A stretch of 64,000 nt of DNA, from the NCBI GenBank assembly GCA_034401135.1, contig JAWZSP010000004.1, positions 4,928,533-4,992,532 on the forward strand. Direction: 5' to 3'. Position 1 is the first letter of the stretch, and the number at the start of each line of letters is the position of its first letter. Position numbers and translations under genes: made by a program. The DNA is from Volutella citrinella (taxonomy: Eukaryota > Ascomycota > Sordariomycetes > Hypocreales > Nectriaceae). Positions 1 to 10,997 of this stretch are shown piece after piece. The notes beneath the pieces were generated by a model. It worked only from the letters and a program-made list of their open reading frames with translations. It made no database searches and had not been told where the DNA came from.

Positions 1-1150
1 CTGACAACAGGGAGGCTGGTCTCAACCGGGGCGTCAGTTGCGGCGGCTTCGTTCGTAACGGCGGCTGCATTCGACTTGGTTGCGATGCCAGTGGCAGAGG
101 GAGCACCGGCTGCGGTCTTTGTAGCGCTGGGGACATTCGAAACAGCAGCAGCACTCTTGGTGGCATCTCCAGATCCAGATCCAGATCCAGATCCGGATGC
201 AGATCCAGTGGCCCAGCCGTTCTTATTGGCCAGGTAGTTCCACCAGTTGCGGAACATCCAGCCGTCAAAGTCAGTCACCTCGGCGGCCGAGCCAGCAAGC
301 ATCAGGAACTTGGTCACGCCCTTGGGGGTCCAGTCGTAAAAGTCGTCCAGCCCGAAGCCGTGGCCCATCTCGTGCAGCAGGATGTGGATGTTATCCGACT
401 CGAGGTTCTGCATCATGTACTCCTTGCCAACCTCCTGGCCCCAGCTGTAGCCGAAGCCGCCCTCGAGGCCGTCCTTGAGCCAGAGGGAGTGGTCAAAGTG
501 GCTGGCCTCGCCACCCTGGCATCCGCTGTAGTCGCCATCCATGTGGGCGTCGCGTGAGCAGGCCAGGGCGCACATGGGCACGCCGTCAGGGTCGAGCTCG
601 GTCGAGACGCTGTAGCCATCAGTAGATCCCTCAAGGAGGCTCTTGTCCTTGACGGCCCAGCCGACAATGTTGATGGCAATGTCGGTGTAGGGGAATCCGT
701 CGTAGTTGTACAGCCACTTGAACCACTTCTGGTACTGGGCCTTGTACGCAACGTGGATCTTGTCTCGCTCGGCGGCCGTGACCTTGGACTTGGAGTCCCA
801 GCGGACACAGACGTTGAGGTGACTGAGTGTTCGTCAGTATGCATGCTAGCCATTGGCCTAGGAAAGGCGTACCCCTTGTTAGCCATGATCTGGTGCCAGA
901 TCCAGTTCTTGTTTCCGTCAAGTCCGCCGTCGTAGGTGCTTTGGCAGTGCTTCCAGACCTCATCCAGAGCAGAGCTGATGTCGGAGGGGGGGCTCCAGCC
1001 GTCGGCCCGCTTCACAGGGCGGTTTCGGGACGTGAAGGCATCCCGACGGCTGGGTTTGCTGGTCTCGAGATTCTTCCAGACGGAGCCATCGAGATCAGAG
1101 ATGGCGGCAGCCGAGGCCGCGAAGCCGGCAATGAGCGTAGAGAAGTGCAT
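1..1150 (-). CDS. Secreted HExxH zinc metallopeptidase, 3' end beyond the window
   Basis: Probably an extracellular zinc protease. The ATG at 1150 starts a signal-peptide-like N-terminus (MHFSTLIAGFAASAAA). A 50-bp GT-AG intron at 823-872 joins 'ANKG' to 'HLNVCVRWDSK' in frame. Near residue 243 is HEMGHGFGLDDFYD, fitting HExxHxxGxxD: two His and the catalytic Glu, with Asp as likely third zinc ligand, an arrangement known from snapalysin-type (M7) peptidases. Several Cys in the preceding 100 residues suggest disulfides. After the catalytic region comes a Ser-Gly linker encoded by a tandem repeat, then an Ala/Thr/Ser-rich tail like a GPI or wall-anchoring stalk. The frame is still open at base 1. 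The exact peptidase family is inferred; the motif and splice are seen directly. Confidence 0.75.
167..212 (-). repeat. Short tandem repeat encoding a Ser-Gly linker
   Basis: Six-base units related to 'gatcca' repeat inside the metallopeptidase gene and translate on the minus strand as (GS)n. The length can change in multiples of two residues without breaking the frame. Confidence 0.7.
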
Positions 1151-1945
1151 CTTGTCTAGTGCCTGACTAGGTGTGTTTTAAATGACTGTAGGGTCAATAA
1201 AATACCATGAAAAGAGAGTGAACAGATGCAGCAAGAAACGGGCGCAGCCCAGAATCACAAACGATGGACACGAGAACGAAAGAATGCAGCTACGCCTGAA
1301 TGCCTCAGCAAGGACCAGTTCGCGATGCAGTGTATTTAACCAACTGACAGGCTCCTCCCTGGACGGCCATGTATTTGATATTCCGCCTATAGGAGCGAAG
1401 CGCTCGCCTGCCTGACAGCGGTGGCCCGACCGACACAAGAATACAGGGGGGGTTCGTCGACTCCGAAACCACATAGAATTAGCGGAGGCCGACAGGCGAG
1501 CACACCCTAGCGTTTCAAGGCCCCATCAAGCCAGCTAGCCGGCTCCATGAGTCCACACCCCCGGCCCATCAGGCCAAGATGGGTTGCTTTTGCTTGGATG
1601 TGGCGGCGCTTCGCTGGAGATTGATTACGCTTGTCATGCTACTCAAGGTTTCAGCAGCTGTTGCCCATTGATTTTTTTCCGCATCGGGGAACTCATCCAA
1701 GGCCTTCTGCTTGTCCAGTCTTTCGCTTACATAGTGGACGGACCACTCAGTCTCGAAAGGTCGCGCAAACGGCATCCGATCAGTGCCAATTTACAGAGCC
1801 CATCGTGGAGTAGTGAGAGTGTCTTTTGGAATGAGCAGTTAATTAATGATTAACGTCCAAAACCACCCAGAACATACAGCCCCACTGCCCATCATAATAA
1901 AAAACGATTAAAGTCCAGACAGACCCCCCGCTACTGCCTGTGCCT
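1151..1945. other. Intergenic region, no supported gene
   Basis: This holds the metallopeptidase promoter and the 3' flank of the unknown gene that follows. Only short open frames without recognisable protein features occur. Confidence 0.5.
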
Positions 1946-3247
1946 CTAGGCCAATATATTCACCTTACCCTGGGTCCCACCTCTCAAGTTATCAGGACTC
2001 GTAAACGTTCCAAACACAACAGCGATAGCGTCGTAGATGTTGAGTTCATTGTGCCCGAGCCACTTCATAAAGTCTTCGAAAGATATCTCCTTGACATTTT
2101 GCAACTCCTTGCGAGCAGTCTCGAGCTTTTCCATGAGCAGCAGGGGTTGACCGGACCTCTCGAGCCTCTTGGCATGTGGCATAACGGCAATGCACATATC
2201 GAGTATCAGCATCAACCTCGTGGCCGGAATAGCCAATTTTGAAAGCGCCGGAGGTGCTGGTGGAAACATTTTTTTAGCCATGGGAAACAGTTTGTTGGCG
2301 TACAGTGGCGATGCATGGCAGCCCGTCGGTTGCAAGGTATTCAAAACATCCAGGACGTCGTACTGGTAGCCCGGGAGCCTCGGCCGTTCATCGTCGGAAT
2401 CGTCTGAAGAAAGCGAGGACAGCGAGGCGTAGTCTTTGCCGTCATCCGCCGCACTCCCCATCTCGAAATCCGTTTCATTCAAGCTCTTGCCCGCCTCTCC
2501 ATCATTGTCATTCATCTTCTCATGCTCCTCGCGTAGGGCAGTTGATGCCAAGGCACGGAAGATTTGTTCCAGGATCACCTCTTCGGTTCGGTGGCGGGCA
2601 AGCTTGTCCCGTTCGCACCAGAGCATGAACACAGTGTGCCTGCCGCAGAGGAAGGATATGGCGCGAAACATGGCATTGGATGTGAGACTGGTATGTCCGG
2701 AGTCCTCCGAAGGGGTGTTTAGAAATGGCCATTGGGCGAAGTGAGTGGTCAAGGCCCATAACGCAGGCATGGATGCTGCCAAGAGGGGTCGGGACTTGTC
2801 AACCCGAGGAATGTGTAGCAAGAGGTATGACTCGAGCGAGCATAATTCCCAAACTACAGAGAGAGGATCAGTCGTGGTCTGCGACACTGGATAGATGGAA
2901 TCGCCGTGTCAAGTAGCACTTACTGTCAGCGGAGATGGAGTGATGAAGATGGATTTTCTGCAGCATCTCCACTTCTTGTTTTGTGAACACCGCCGATACA
3001 CCTTCCTTCCCATTCAGTAGTTGCTTTGAAAAGTCGGCAATGATCGATTCTACAAGATTAGTTTGTTAAACGGGTCATGCATGCCAAAAGCCTTTGAGTC
3101 GTGTTAGGGATACGTACCGCGAGTGCTTGTGTCCAGCCACGCTCTTTGCTCCCCATAGAACTTTCCCATCTCTCGACAGTGCTTGCATCCAATCGAGAAG
3201 TTACTAGCGGAGCTGGCTGAGCCAAATACTCTATTGAGGATACCCAT
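1946..3247 (-). CDS. Conserved-looking hypothetical protein, three exons
   Basis: Function not recognised. The gene model is exon 1 3118-3247, intron 3050-3117 (GTACGT...TAG), exon 2 2924-3049, intron 2854-2923 (GTAAGT...TAG), exon 3 1946-2853, for about 387 aa. Phases match at both junctions ('TSTRG|ESIIADF', 'HSISAD|IWELCSLES'). The start MGILNRVFGSAS was chosen because it opens the only exon joining in frame. The N-terminus has a CxxC pair (GCKHCREMG). The middle has an acidic Ser/Asp-rich stretch (SLSSLSSDDSDDE) that is probably disordered. The C-terminal half is hydrophobic and helical with no signal peptide or clear membrane span. It is tail-to-head with the metallopeptidase on the same strand, with no functional hint from context. 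Confidence 0.7.
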
Positions 3248-3690
3248 GGCTGGCAATCTGTGCTGGTCGGGGCGAGCGTTATTCGTGCTTGGTGTATCGT
3301 TGTCGTTAACTCGTTAGCGCAGGCAACGACGACGAGTAGCATCAAAGGGCGGCCTTGCTTCTTGGAGCTCTGGATAGTTTATATGCAAAGAACAATTTTT
3401 CGATGCGTCATCCGCAGCAATCGGCGTCGGGAGGCCTGGAGCGCTGCGCCTTTCGAGCGACGCCCCTCATGCGGGACTTTGGTCGAGCCACATCAAAACA
3501 CTGGCTCCAGGCTCCCTTGTCCGGGGGGGGGGCCCTGTTAGCATGAGCCAATTAACTTGACCCATGTGTTGTGACCCGCATCAGGCATCCCGTCAGCTTG
3601 CCCTGTCAGCCCATCATTGCTGTGACGAAGACCAGCCCCACCAGCATCTCAACTACAGTGTTAGAGTCATAATTTATTGACCCCCAATCA
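3248..3690. other. Intergenic region with a G10 tract
   Basis: Upstream flank of the gene ending at 3247. A run of ten G lies at 3523-3532. No coding sequence is supported. Confidence 0.4.
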
Positions 3691-4125
3691 CATGGTAATG
3701 GGCATACAGAACATTCTTCTCGATGACGGCTTCAATTTCGTCGCTGTGATTAACTGGGAACTTGCGCAATCGGCACCTTGAGAAGTCAATCATTATCCGA
3801 TGCCGATCCTACTGATCTCCTCCGACAAGGAAACTGCAGAGATTCTCTACGACCTCGAACACAAGGCCCACCGCGATTTGTCGCGGCGGTTTGGGGCGAA
3901 ATTACTGTACCGACAGAAGTTTGAGGAGGCGGAACGAGTGCTGGAAAAGACGGGAAACCGACTGCACTACTCATTTGCTGAAGTTCTTGATACGGCCTGG
4001 TTGGAAAGATTGGCGTCTTTCATGGCATGGAAGAAGAGCTCACTTACGAGTTGGTCAGGCTAGGATACGGGCTAACGGGCCCGGAAGTAAAAGAGTACCT
4101 TGAGAAAGTTATTGATACCAAATAA
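3691..4125 (+). pseudogene. C-terminal relic of an APH-type phosphotransferase
   Basis: The translation includes NILLDDGFNFVAVINWE, the conserved metal-binding segment of fungal aminoglycoside-phosphotransferase-like (APH, PF01636-type) kinases, where the family usually has 'IDWE'; here D is N. It is followed by 'QSAP', an in-frame TGA at 3779-3781 where the family usually has Trp, and then the family-like tail EVNHYPMPILLISSD to YRQKFEEAERVLEK. The reading frame shifts near 4000-4030 and resumes as 'EELTYELVRLGYGLTG', ending at TAA 4123-4125. The kinase N-lobe and catalytic HxD region are missing upstream. This is a decayed 3' fragment, with no expression expected. Confidence 0.65.
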
Positions 4126-4152
4126 TTTTGATACAATTTATACAACTGTGTA

Positions 4153-6420
4153 TCAGGTGCTCAGGTGTGACCCTGCCGCAGCCGCCTCTAATCGCTCAAG
4201 CACCTCCAAGTGCCAAGAAAACTCTGAAACGCTCAAGCTAAAACGTAGTAAGTTGCGCTTTGCGAGCATAATGGTTTCTTCGATATCATCCGGGATTATC
4301 GACCGGAAGGCCGGACACGTTGTGACGACTCGAAGGATAATGGCCATTGTAAAGTGGCTAAATTCTTTGTCAGAGGGAGAATATGGGGGTAAGGGCTTGC
4401 AAAACTTACACCATGCCCGATATGAAGAGACAGGTGACGCTGTTGGCCGGGTCGAGGTCAAACACCCTGATAAAGCCGCGACATCCATCTAGACATAGGG
4501 CGCACTTCTTGAGGATGTCGTCCTTGGACGGGTTCGTCTCAATTGTAGCGAGGTTTGCGACGGCGAAGTCAATCAACGGCCGGTGAATAAAGTAAAGACC
4601 CGCATAGTATCGCCCCTTGAGTCTGGTAACGTTCCAGGGGTCGTTGCCCAAGACATTGGATCTGATGAAGCCAGGCGTAGAGGGAGAATTCGTCTCGATC
4701 GGCAAGTGGTACTTGCTGGTCAGCAAGAACTCGGGCAGGTTTTGATACAATGCCGAGTAATGGGACCACAGGTCGCTGGTAATTCGGAGCAGCCATGACG
4801 CGTAGTTGGGCCGTGACATTCTGTACTGCTCCTTGGTGTCATATACTGCGCTGATGGCCCTGTTTAGCGCGCGTCGGATGGAAGCATTGGCGCTGATTTG
4901 GAAGGCGATGATGGAGGGCAGACACGGTTCTTGATCATTCATCAGAGTGTCGGGCCCTTTTCCGTATTGTTCTTGGATATCTTGGAAGACTGGGTAGGGG
5001 ATAAAATCTTCATGTCTTGCGATGCCTGATGGTAGATTGATGGAAATCTCCGAGACAAAGTCGCCCTCGTAGATGAAAGAAACCCAATAAAGCCGGCGAA
5101 ACGAGTCTGGGATTTCTTCCCGTGATGTCTTGTTTATTATGGCCCTGGGGATGTGACATGTCAGGTATCAAATAGCCAAGAAGAAGACAAGGTTGAACTT
5201 ACTCTGACGCAATGGCTTCGCATTTAATAGCTGCAGCGTGGGCGTAGTGGAAAGATCCGGTCACATCCCCTTTTGCTCCAAGGTACAAGCTGTCTGGCAG
5301 TCAGAACCATGCCTCACTCGCCGTCAGGGCATCAACGAAACACGCACCTAGCTATCATTACGCACTGGGCCGCTTCTAATGTGTTGTTTGACGATATCCA
5401 CCCGAGAAGGAGCTTCGCTTTGCACCACAGTGTCCTCTCATCGGCCTGTCCCGGGACAAGGGGTTGAACGGCATGAGGGGTGCCTTGCTCGGCCCTGGTG
5501 AGCGAGATTGTGGATTGGCCTGACGAGACAAAAGATGCAAAAGCCAGTACCAAAAGTAGGAGTGCATATCGCTCGGCAGATACTGTAGCAAGGCTCTCGC
5601 AGTGGTTGCACTCCAGAGACACCACTTCGTCGAGGGCTTTTGTGATGGTTTCCATGGATAGAATGGGGTAGAAGAGATCAACGTCGGAGAAGTAGACATT
5701 GATCAGGTCACGGTATGCCGACACGACTGATGACGATCCAAGACCTGAGTGTCCTGGAAAGAGTCGCCAGCTTTCGGGCGGGACGCCACCATCAACGTCA
5801 TGAGAATTAGGCTTAAAGAGGATGTCGGTGGCACCATCACGCGGGGCCCCTGTACTCGATCTGGGATGGTGACTCGACAGCAATTGCTGGACTATGGGCC
5901 AATCGTAGACATGGTTGGAGTTTCCAGTATGAGACAAGGATATCTGAAGCTCGTCATAGTTGGCGCTTTGGATTGGGGGATTTGGTGGCGCGTCTGGTGA
6001 AGGGAATGAAGGATTAGGGGAGGAATTCGATGGCCGGGTAGCACTGTGCGCCAGGGCCACTGGAGAAGCATCTAGTCTTTCGGGTGCTAGAAGAGGAGAC
6101 GCAAAGATGCGGTCCTCGAGCTGCTGGATGCGGTCGAGGAGAGCCTGGGTGTTGAGGTCAAGCCGGAGATGCTGGACGTCGGGATATGCGCACTCAATCT
6201 CCTGCGACAGACACCAGCCACAGCGCGGCCGGGCGCCATCACATCGCGTCTTCCTCCGGGAGCAGTTTGAGCAAGCCTGCACCGCGCGCAGCCGTCTGCC
6301 GGGGTTGCTCGCCGCCGAATGCGACGTCGCCTGCATGCTGATGATGTCGCGTCCGCATGCATGCCAACAGTGCAGTGGAGCCTGTGACATGGGATCTGCG
6401 GAATGGAATTGGTTCGTCAT
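4153..6420 (-). CDS. Zn(II)2Cys6 fungal transcription factor
   Basis: Nuclear DNA-binding regulator of about 699 aa. Exons: 5348-6420, 5203-5289, 4410-5144 and 4153-4357. Introns are 5290-5347, 5145-5202 and 4358-4409 (52-58 bp, GT-AG), and every phase matches. The binuclear cluster lies at residues about 50-77 as C-x2-C-x6-C-x6-C-x2-C-x6-C (CSNCSRRKTRC...). It is followed by a short coiled-coil-like segment (ALLDRIQQLEDRIF) and a Pro/Ser-rich linker. The middle homology region (fungal-specific TF domain) starts near 'YFSDVDLFYPILSMETI'. The ATG at 6420 is the first in frame before the zinc cluster. It lies next to a broken amidase gene, which may be a former target; that is speculation. Confidence 0.85.
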
Positions 6421-6723
6421 GGTCGGCAATTGCCGGGCAAAGGGTTATCCCGGCCCGTGAGCTACCCTGGATAGATTAGTGTTTGATCATCAACACGATT
6501 CGTCTACGGGTAGTAGGATATAAGATAGAATATAAAACAAAGAGGGGGTTAAGATATTAATCATACATTCTTTTGAAGGTTAAACTAACACCAGAGCTTG
6601 AGATAGGGTTGCAACTATGCATCGACTGCATAAAGACGGTATTGGTGTTGGGTTAGGACGCTGCCTGCTTCTCCTGGTCGAACTCACCATCACCGAGAAG
6701 CTTGTTCAACTTTAAATGCCTAG
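6421..6723. other. Intergenic region, slightly AT-rich
   Basis: Promoter side of the Zn2Cys6 gene and the 3' flank of the amidase relic. No gene is seen. Confidence 0.4.
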
Positions 6724-7467
6724 CTAGCGCCTCGCAGAAGAAGATTTAGCATTGATCGAACGTCTTAAGGGAGGCAACTTCTGTTGGTGGAACCGTGCAA
6801 TGTCCGTGGGCAGAGTATAGGAAGTTGGGCGGAAACCGTAGATGTCACAAAATGCGGCCGGGCAGCGGATGCGCCCACCAATGTCGGTGCCGACGCCCAA
6901 TATAGACCCCCTCAAAGCCACCAGAGCGCCTTCGCCACCGCTCGACCCCCCTGATGTCAGATTGATGTGGGGATTCAGCGTGCGTGCGTAGATGGATAAT
7001 GTCTCGAGATGCATTAGCGACTGTGGCTGCGTAGGCTTGCAATGCATGACTGCACCAGCCTGTCGAAAAATGGCAACCATCTGGGAGTCCTTCTCAGCCT
7101 TGATGCGAGTGTCAAGGCTTGCAGCCATAGAGAATTGGCCTTTAATTGATACCTTGACCTTGATGCTCACGGGGACCCCATGCAGGGGGCCGACTGGTTT
7201 GCCCGTCGCCTCCATGTGTGCGTCGAGAGCCTTTGCTTCTTCAAGGGCCTCGTCAAGAAACCACTCAGTAAGGCAGCAGGTGAGCTGTTGAGCAATGATG
7301 GCCCTCTTTCCAAACGCGGCAACGACGTCGACTACCGACAGGGACCTTGATGCAATCGCTTGAGCAAGGGAGGTGACGTCGTAGTCCTCAGTAATTCTAA
7401 TCTCCTCCGGCGTCAACATGCTGCAGGTACGAGGAATGCCCGATACATCTTTGGGGGGGGGGGTCAT
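6724..7467 (-). pseudogene. Truncated amidase (acetamidase-type amidase signature family)
   Basis: Amidase-signature enzymes hydrolyse amides with a Ser-cisSer-Lys triad. The translation shows VSGIPRTCSMLTPEE, a GPLHGVPVSIK segment holding the candidate catalytic Lys, and the glycine/serine signature LTSGGSSGGEGAL followed by GVGTDIGGRIRCPA, where the family usually has 'GGSIR'. The match ends at GFRPTSYTLP, after which comes an unrelated 30-residue tail and a stop. At about 247 aa it is less than half the usual 500-550 aa. Upstream, an 11-base C/G run at 7453-7463 throws the expected N-terminal exon out of frame. It therefore has both a 3' truncation and a 5' disruption. Confidence 0.7.
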
Positions 7468-7960
7468 CAATTGTCGATTGCGGGAGCCTCAAGGAGCTTG
7501 GGACCTGTGCGCCGAAATCCACCAGGATGGACGGGCGCAGGCGTAAATAGTTGGCGTGAGCATCGCCAAATGGGGTGAGGGTTACCACGGGGAGAATGGG
7601 AGAGGACATGTTCGAAGGGATGGCGATTTCAGGGCAAGATCTGGGCAAGAAGGGGGCGCCTGGAGCAGAGACAGCCCGCTCCTTGCACCATCCCGGTCCA
7701 ACTTAAATAGGGTGAAGCTATGGGTTGGCATTCCGATTGCTGGTATGTCGCCTGATGCGCCCATATAAAGTCAAGACAAGCGACCTGCGGCTTCAAGTCC
7801 CTTTCCACTATCATGCGCAGAGTATTGACCTTCTGCCATACCCTTTCCTCTAGGTTCTGCATCCTGGCCTGGAGATGCACGCCTTGAATGAACTTTGAGC
7901 CCAGAACCATCACTCGTCAATCTCAAGTTTCTCAACTATTCTTTCTACCGAACTCTTTCC
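7468..7960. other. Upstream flank of the amidase relic
   Basis: Minus-strand frames here may include degraded N-terminal amidase sequence and non-coding DNA, but no continuous gene can be built. A G11 run borders it at 7453-7463. Confidence 0.35.
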
Positions 7961-7971
7961 CGTGAATCAGT

Positions 7972-8219
7972 ATGGTTGTCGTTGCAGTGGCTGGCGGTAC
8001 CGGCGCTGTTGGTCGCCATATTGTGGAAGCCCTCCTTTCACAAGGCAAGCACAAGGTCATTATCTTGAGCCGCACTGTTTGTCACTTCTCGCTCCACCCA
8101 CGTTGTTTAGCCTGTGTGACTGTGATCAGTCCAGCGCCAAAAAGGAAGAGGAGCTCGGGGCTCAGATGATCGCCACCGATTACAAAGATGTGGCAGCCCT
8201 CACCAAAGTCCAATCGTAA
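7972..8219 (+). pseudogene. N-terminal fragment of an NmrA-like NAD(P)-binding protein
   Basis: The start MVVVAVAGGTGAVGRHIVEAL has the Rossmann glycine motif GGTGAVG of NmrA/SDR-like proteins. A possible intron (GTTTGT...CAG, about 8073-8135) would join 'ILSRT' to 'SSAKKEEELGAQMIATDYKD', which fits the family's second strand and helix. The frame then stops at 'VQS' and no downstream continuation is seen, so only about 60-70 of the usual 300 residues remain. Most likely a gene remnant. Confidence 0.5.
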
Positions 8220-8948
8220 AGTACAGATTGTTCACAGCAAAAGATGAGCCTCTAACACATGAGTCTCTAGTAAGAAATGAAATCAAAGCCGTTTGAGCTA
8301 GTGTTATTCGGGGTGCACTCGAGGAAAGTAACTTTCACCATCTTCAGCCGAGGCTCGTGCCAAAATATACGAGCTGCGTAGCTTGTACCCGAACGCCCAT
8401 CCCTAACTGTTTTTAGTGCCAACACGAGGGACTACTATGTACACACGTCAGCGTCAGCCCCCCGACCTCCTTCCGTTTTCAGAAACGAGGATAACCCCGT
8501 TGGAGCCCAACGGCAATCCAGAGCCGACCGACTATCAAAAACCAAAGTGGACTCTCTTCCAAAAGCCGGGTAGCCGGAACCAAGATGACAAAGTCCTCCC
8601 TCCCACTGTCGTAGCACCGCCAACCGCGAGCCAACTTTCGGCCTGAGTATTCCGTCCTTGCCGCTTAGTCCGAATTGAAGATGGCTGCACTAGTTCGTGC
8701 TGGCGATAGCCGTGGCTCGCCGGGCTACGTCACCGGCGCCGAGCTCAGAACTCTACTGCTCTGTTTGTTGGAATGCGCACAACGCTGTTGTGTAAGTGGG
8801 CGCGGAGAAGAATACTACGGGCCACGGCACAAGGCTATATAAAGCACACTCTGCACCTCAAATTTGCTGAACCAATTAGTAACACAAGCCTCTTATTCTT
8901 GTTTCCTGACTCTTTGAACTCCGTTGCGACCTAAAACAGGCAGGCACT
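8220..8948. other. Intergenic promoter region of the amino-acid transporter
   Basis: No supported gene. The proximal part carries a TATA box (see separate entry). Confidence 0.45.
8834..8843 (+). promoter_or_regulatory. TATA box of the amino-acid transporter gene
   Basis: The sequence 'ctatataaag' lies 106-115 bases upstream of the ATG at 8949, a normal distance for a fungal core promoter with a short 5' leader. Confidence 0.5.
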
Positions 8949-10784
8949 ATGTCGAAGATTGGCGCCGGTACCCTCGCGGTGGACGGCAACACGGACTTGT
9001 CCGGCGCCCACGACCGAAGCGAACTTTCGCGAGACGATTCTGCCAACGGCGAGAAAGCTAGAGCTGGCTCCGTCGGACCTTCAACGGTGGCCAAGCGACC
9101 TCAGGACCGCAAGCTGCACGACAAAAACGTCCCCTTTGAGGAGTACTACTTCTATGCGCAGCGCACCCGCACCGAGGAAGATGCGCAGCCGCTGATAAAG
9201 GCAGACAAGAAGTGGTGGTCCATCCTCTTTCCCGCCAAGTCGGAGGGTGGCGTGAAGCAGGTGGACACGCACGGCCAGAATCATTACGGCAAGAACCTAA
9301 ATGATGCAAAGGTGCGCGCCGCAATCACCGACGAGGAGTGGGCGAACGCCTCGCGTGCCCTTCGCACCGCCACCCGGGGCGCCATCTTCTACCTCATCAC
9401 CACCGACATCTTGGGTCCCTTTGGTCTGCCCTATTCCTTTGCCACCTTGGGCTGGGGCCCAGGCATCGCTCTCTTCACCGTCTTTGCTGGCATGGCTGGC
9501 TACTCGGGCTACCTGCTCTGGGATGTTTTCCTGGGGCTCGACTCGTACCAGTATCCTATTCACAGCTACGGCGACCTGGGTTATCGTCTGTTCGGCCCGT
9601 GGATGCGCCACCTATTCAACCTGCTGCAGGCCATCCAGCTGTTACTCAACGTCGGTCTCATTATCATCTCCAACGGCGAGGCCCTCTCTCAGGCCGTCAA
9701 GTTCCAGCTGTGCTTTGCCATCTGCTGCCTGGTGTGGGCCATAGCCGGCTTTGTCCTCGGCCAGGTTCGCACTCTGCAAAAGTTTGGCTGGCTAGCCAAC
9801 GCAGCTGTTTGGCTCAACCTCATCTGCATGTTCATCACCATGGGTGGTGCGGCAAACTCACCACCCAACTACACCGGTGCCTCGCAGTCGGCCGGCGCAT
9901 CCATTGGCGACGGTTCAAGCGTTGTACCAGTCAATGGCGTTTATCCTCCTGTCATGACCACGGGCGGGCTGCCTGTGTCGCCGAGCTTTGCGGGCTCCGT
10001 CAGTGGCGCCATGCAGGCCATTTTCGCCTATGGCGGCTCCATGATCTTTCCCGAATTCATGGCTGAGATGAAGCGACCCAAGGACTTCCTCACGGCCATG
10101 TGGGCTGCCCAAGCCTTCATCTACGTCTGCTACCTCTTCTACGGGCTCTTCATGTACGGCTATCAGGGTCAGTATGTAATCAACCCCAGCTACTTGGGTA
10201 TCAGCGGATACAGCATCCAGACTGCTGGCAACGTCTTCGCGATGGTCAGCGCCCTCATCGCCGCCGCCCTCTACGGTAACATCGGCGTCAAGGTCATCTA
10301 CAACACCATTCTAGTCGAGTGGTTCCGTGCTCCCAGTATGACGAGCCGCAGCGGCAAGATTATTTTCGCCGCCATGGTCCCCGTTTACTGGGCCGTTGCA
10401 TTTGTCATTGCCGCCGGCATCCCCAACTTCTCTGGCCTGACCTCTGTCGTTGCCGCCTTTTGTATCTTGCAGTTCACCTACACGTTCCCACCCATGCTGT
10501 CCATCGCCTTTTGGATCAAGAAGTACTCCATTCAAGATGGAGAAGGCTGGGATCCTGCGACCGGAGTGGTCAAGCATCATGATGGCGGCTTCAGACGTTC
10601 GATGCGCGGTTTCCTTGGCGGCCCAAACCGCCGACGGGGGTTCATCAACATTTTCAACGTGCTGTATTGCGGCGGTGCGCTTGCTATGGCTGGCCTCGGC
10701 GCCTACTCTTCCATTGAGGTTTTGACCAAGGCGTTTGCATCCGAATCGACCAACTCGTACGTGTGCAAGAGTCCACTCCAGTAA
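8949..10784 (+). CDS. Amino-acid transporter, AAAP family (Aa_trans, PF01490-type)
   Basis: Integral membrane permease predicted to move amino acids, probably at the plasma or vacuolar membrane. One uninterrupted exon of 611 aa. The long hydrophilic N-terminus (about 145 residues) includes NVPFEEYYFYAQRTR. The first membrane segment holds GAIFYLITTDILGPFGLPY, matching the family's opening helix where a conserved Gly-Pro kink follows. About ten further hydrophobic segments run to residue 600. A Gly/Ser-rich loop near residues 300-350 (SAGASIGDGSSVV) separates two bundles. The start was chosen as the first ATG after the TATA box. The gene is intact, GC-rich and free of RIP-type change, despite lying 1.2 kb from the transposon-torn carboxypeptidase gene. 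Confidence 0.88.
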   Translation: MSKIGAGTLAVDGNTDLSGAHDRSELSRDDSANGEKARAGSVGPSTVAKRPQDRKLHDKNVPFEEYYFYAQRTRTEEDAQPLIKADKKWWSILFPAKSEGGVKQVDTHGQNHYGKNLNDAKVRAAITDEEWANASRALRTATRGAIFYLITTDILGPFGLPYSFATLGWGPGIALFTVFAGMAGYSGYLLWDVFLGLDSYQYPIHSYGDLGYRLFGPWMRHLFNLLQAIQLLLNVGLIIISNGEALSQAVKFQLCFAICCLVWAIAGFVLGQVRTLQKFGWLANAAVWLNLICMFITMGGAANSPPNYTGASQSAGASIGDGSSVVPVNGVYPPVMTTGGLPVSPSFAGSVSGAMQAIFAYGGSMIFPEFMAEMKRPKDFLTAMWAAQAFIYVCYLFYGLFMYGYQGQYVINPSYLGISGYSIQTAGNVFAMVSALIAAALYGNIGVKVIYNTILVEWFRAPSMTSRSGKIIFAAMVPVYWAVAFVIAAGIPNFSGLTSVVAAFCILQFTYTFPPMLSIAFWIKKYSIQDGEGWDPATGVVKHHDGGFRRSMRGFLGGPNRRRGFINIFNVLYCGGALAMAGLGAYSSIEVLTKAFASESTNSYVCKSPLQ

Positions 10785-10997
10785 TTGTCGGGAAATTGCA
10801 AGCAAGCGTTGTGCTTCATACTGTATTATGACAAGTGGTTGGTATGTTGAGTGCATTCTAGTCAACGTAAGCTTAGTTATTTATACAGTTCCTGATTTAT
10901 AAAATCCATTTGTTTCTGAGAAGTAGCCTGCTTGTCCTCTCTACCAGGGCAGAAGACGACCCTCGTCGAATGTGCTGGAGCCACAACTCGACCATAT

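Noticed and set aside
1178..1853. Several overlapping short frames upstream of the metallopeptidase
   Set aside because: Mutually overlapping on both strands with no motif; typical chance frames in promoter DNA.
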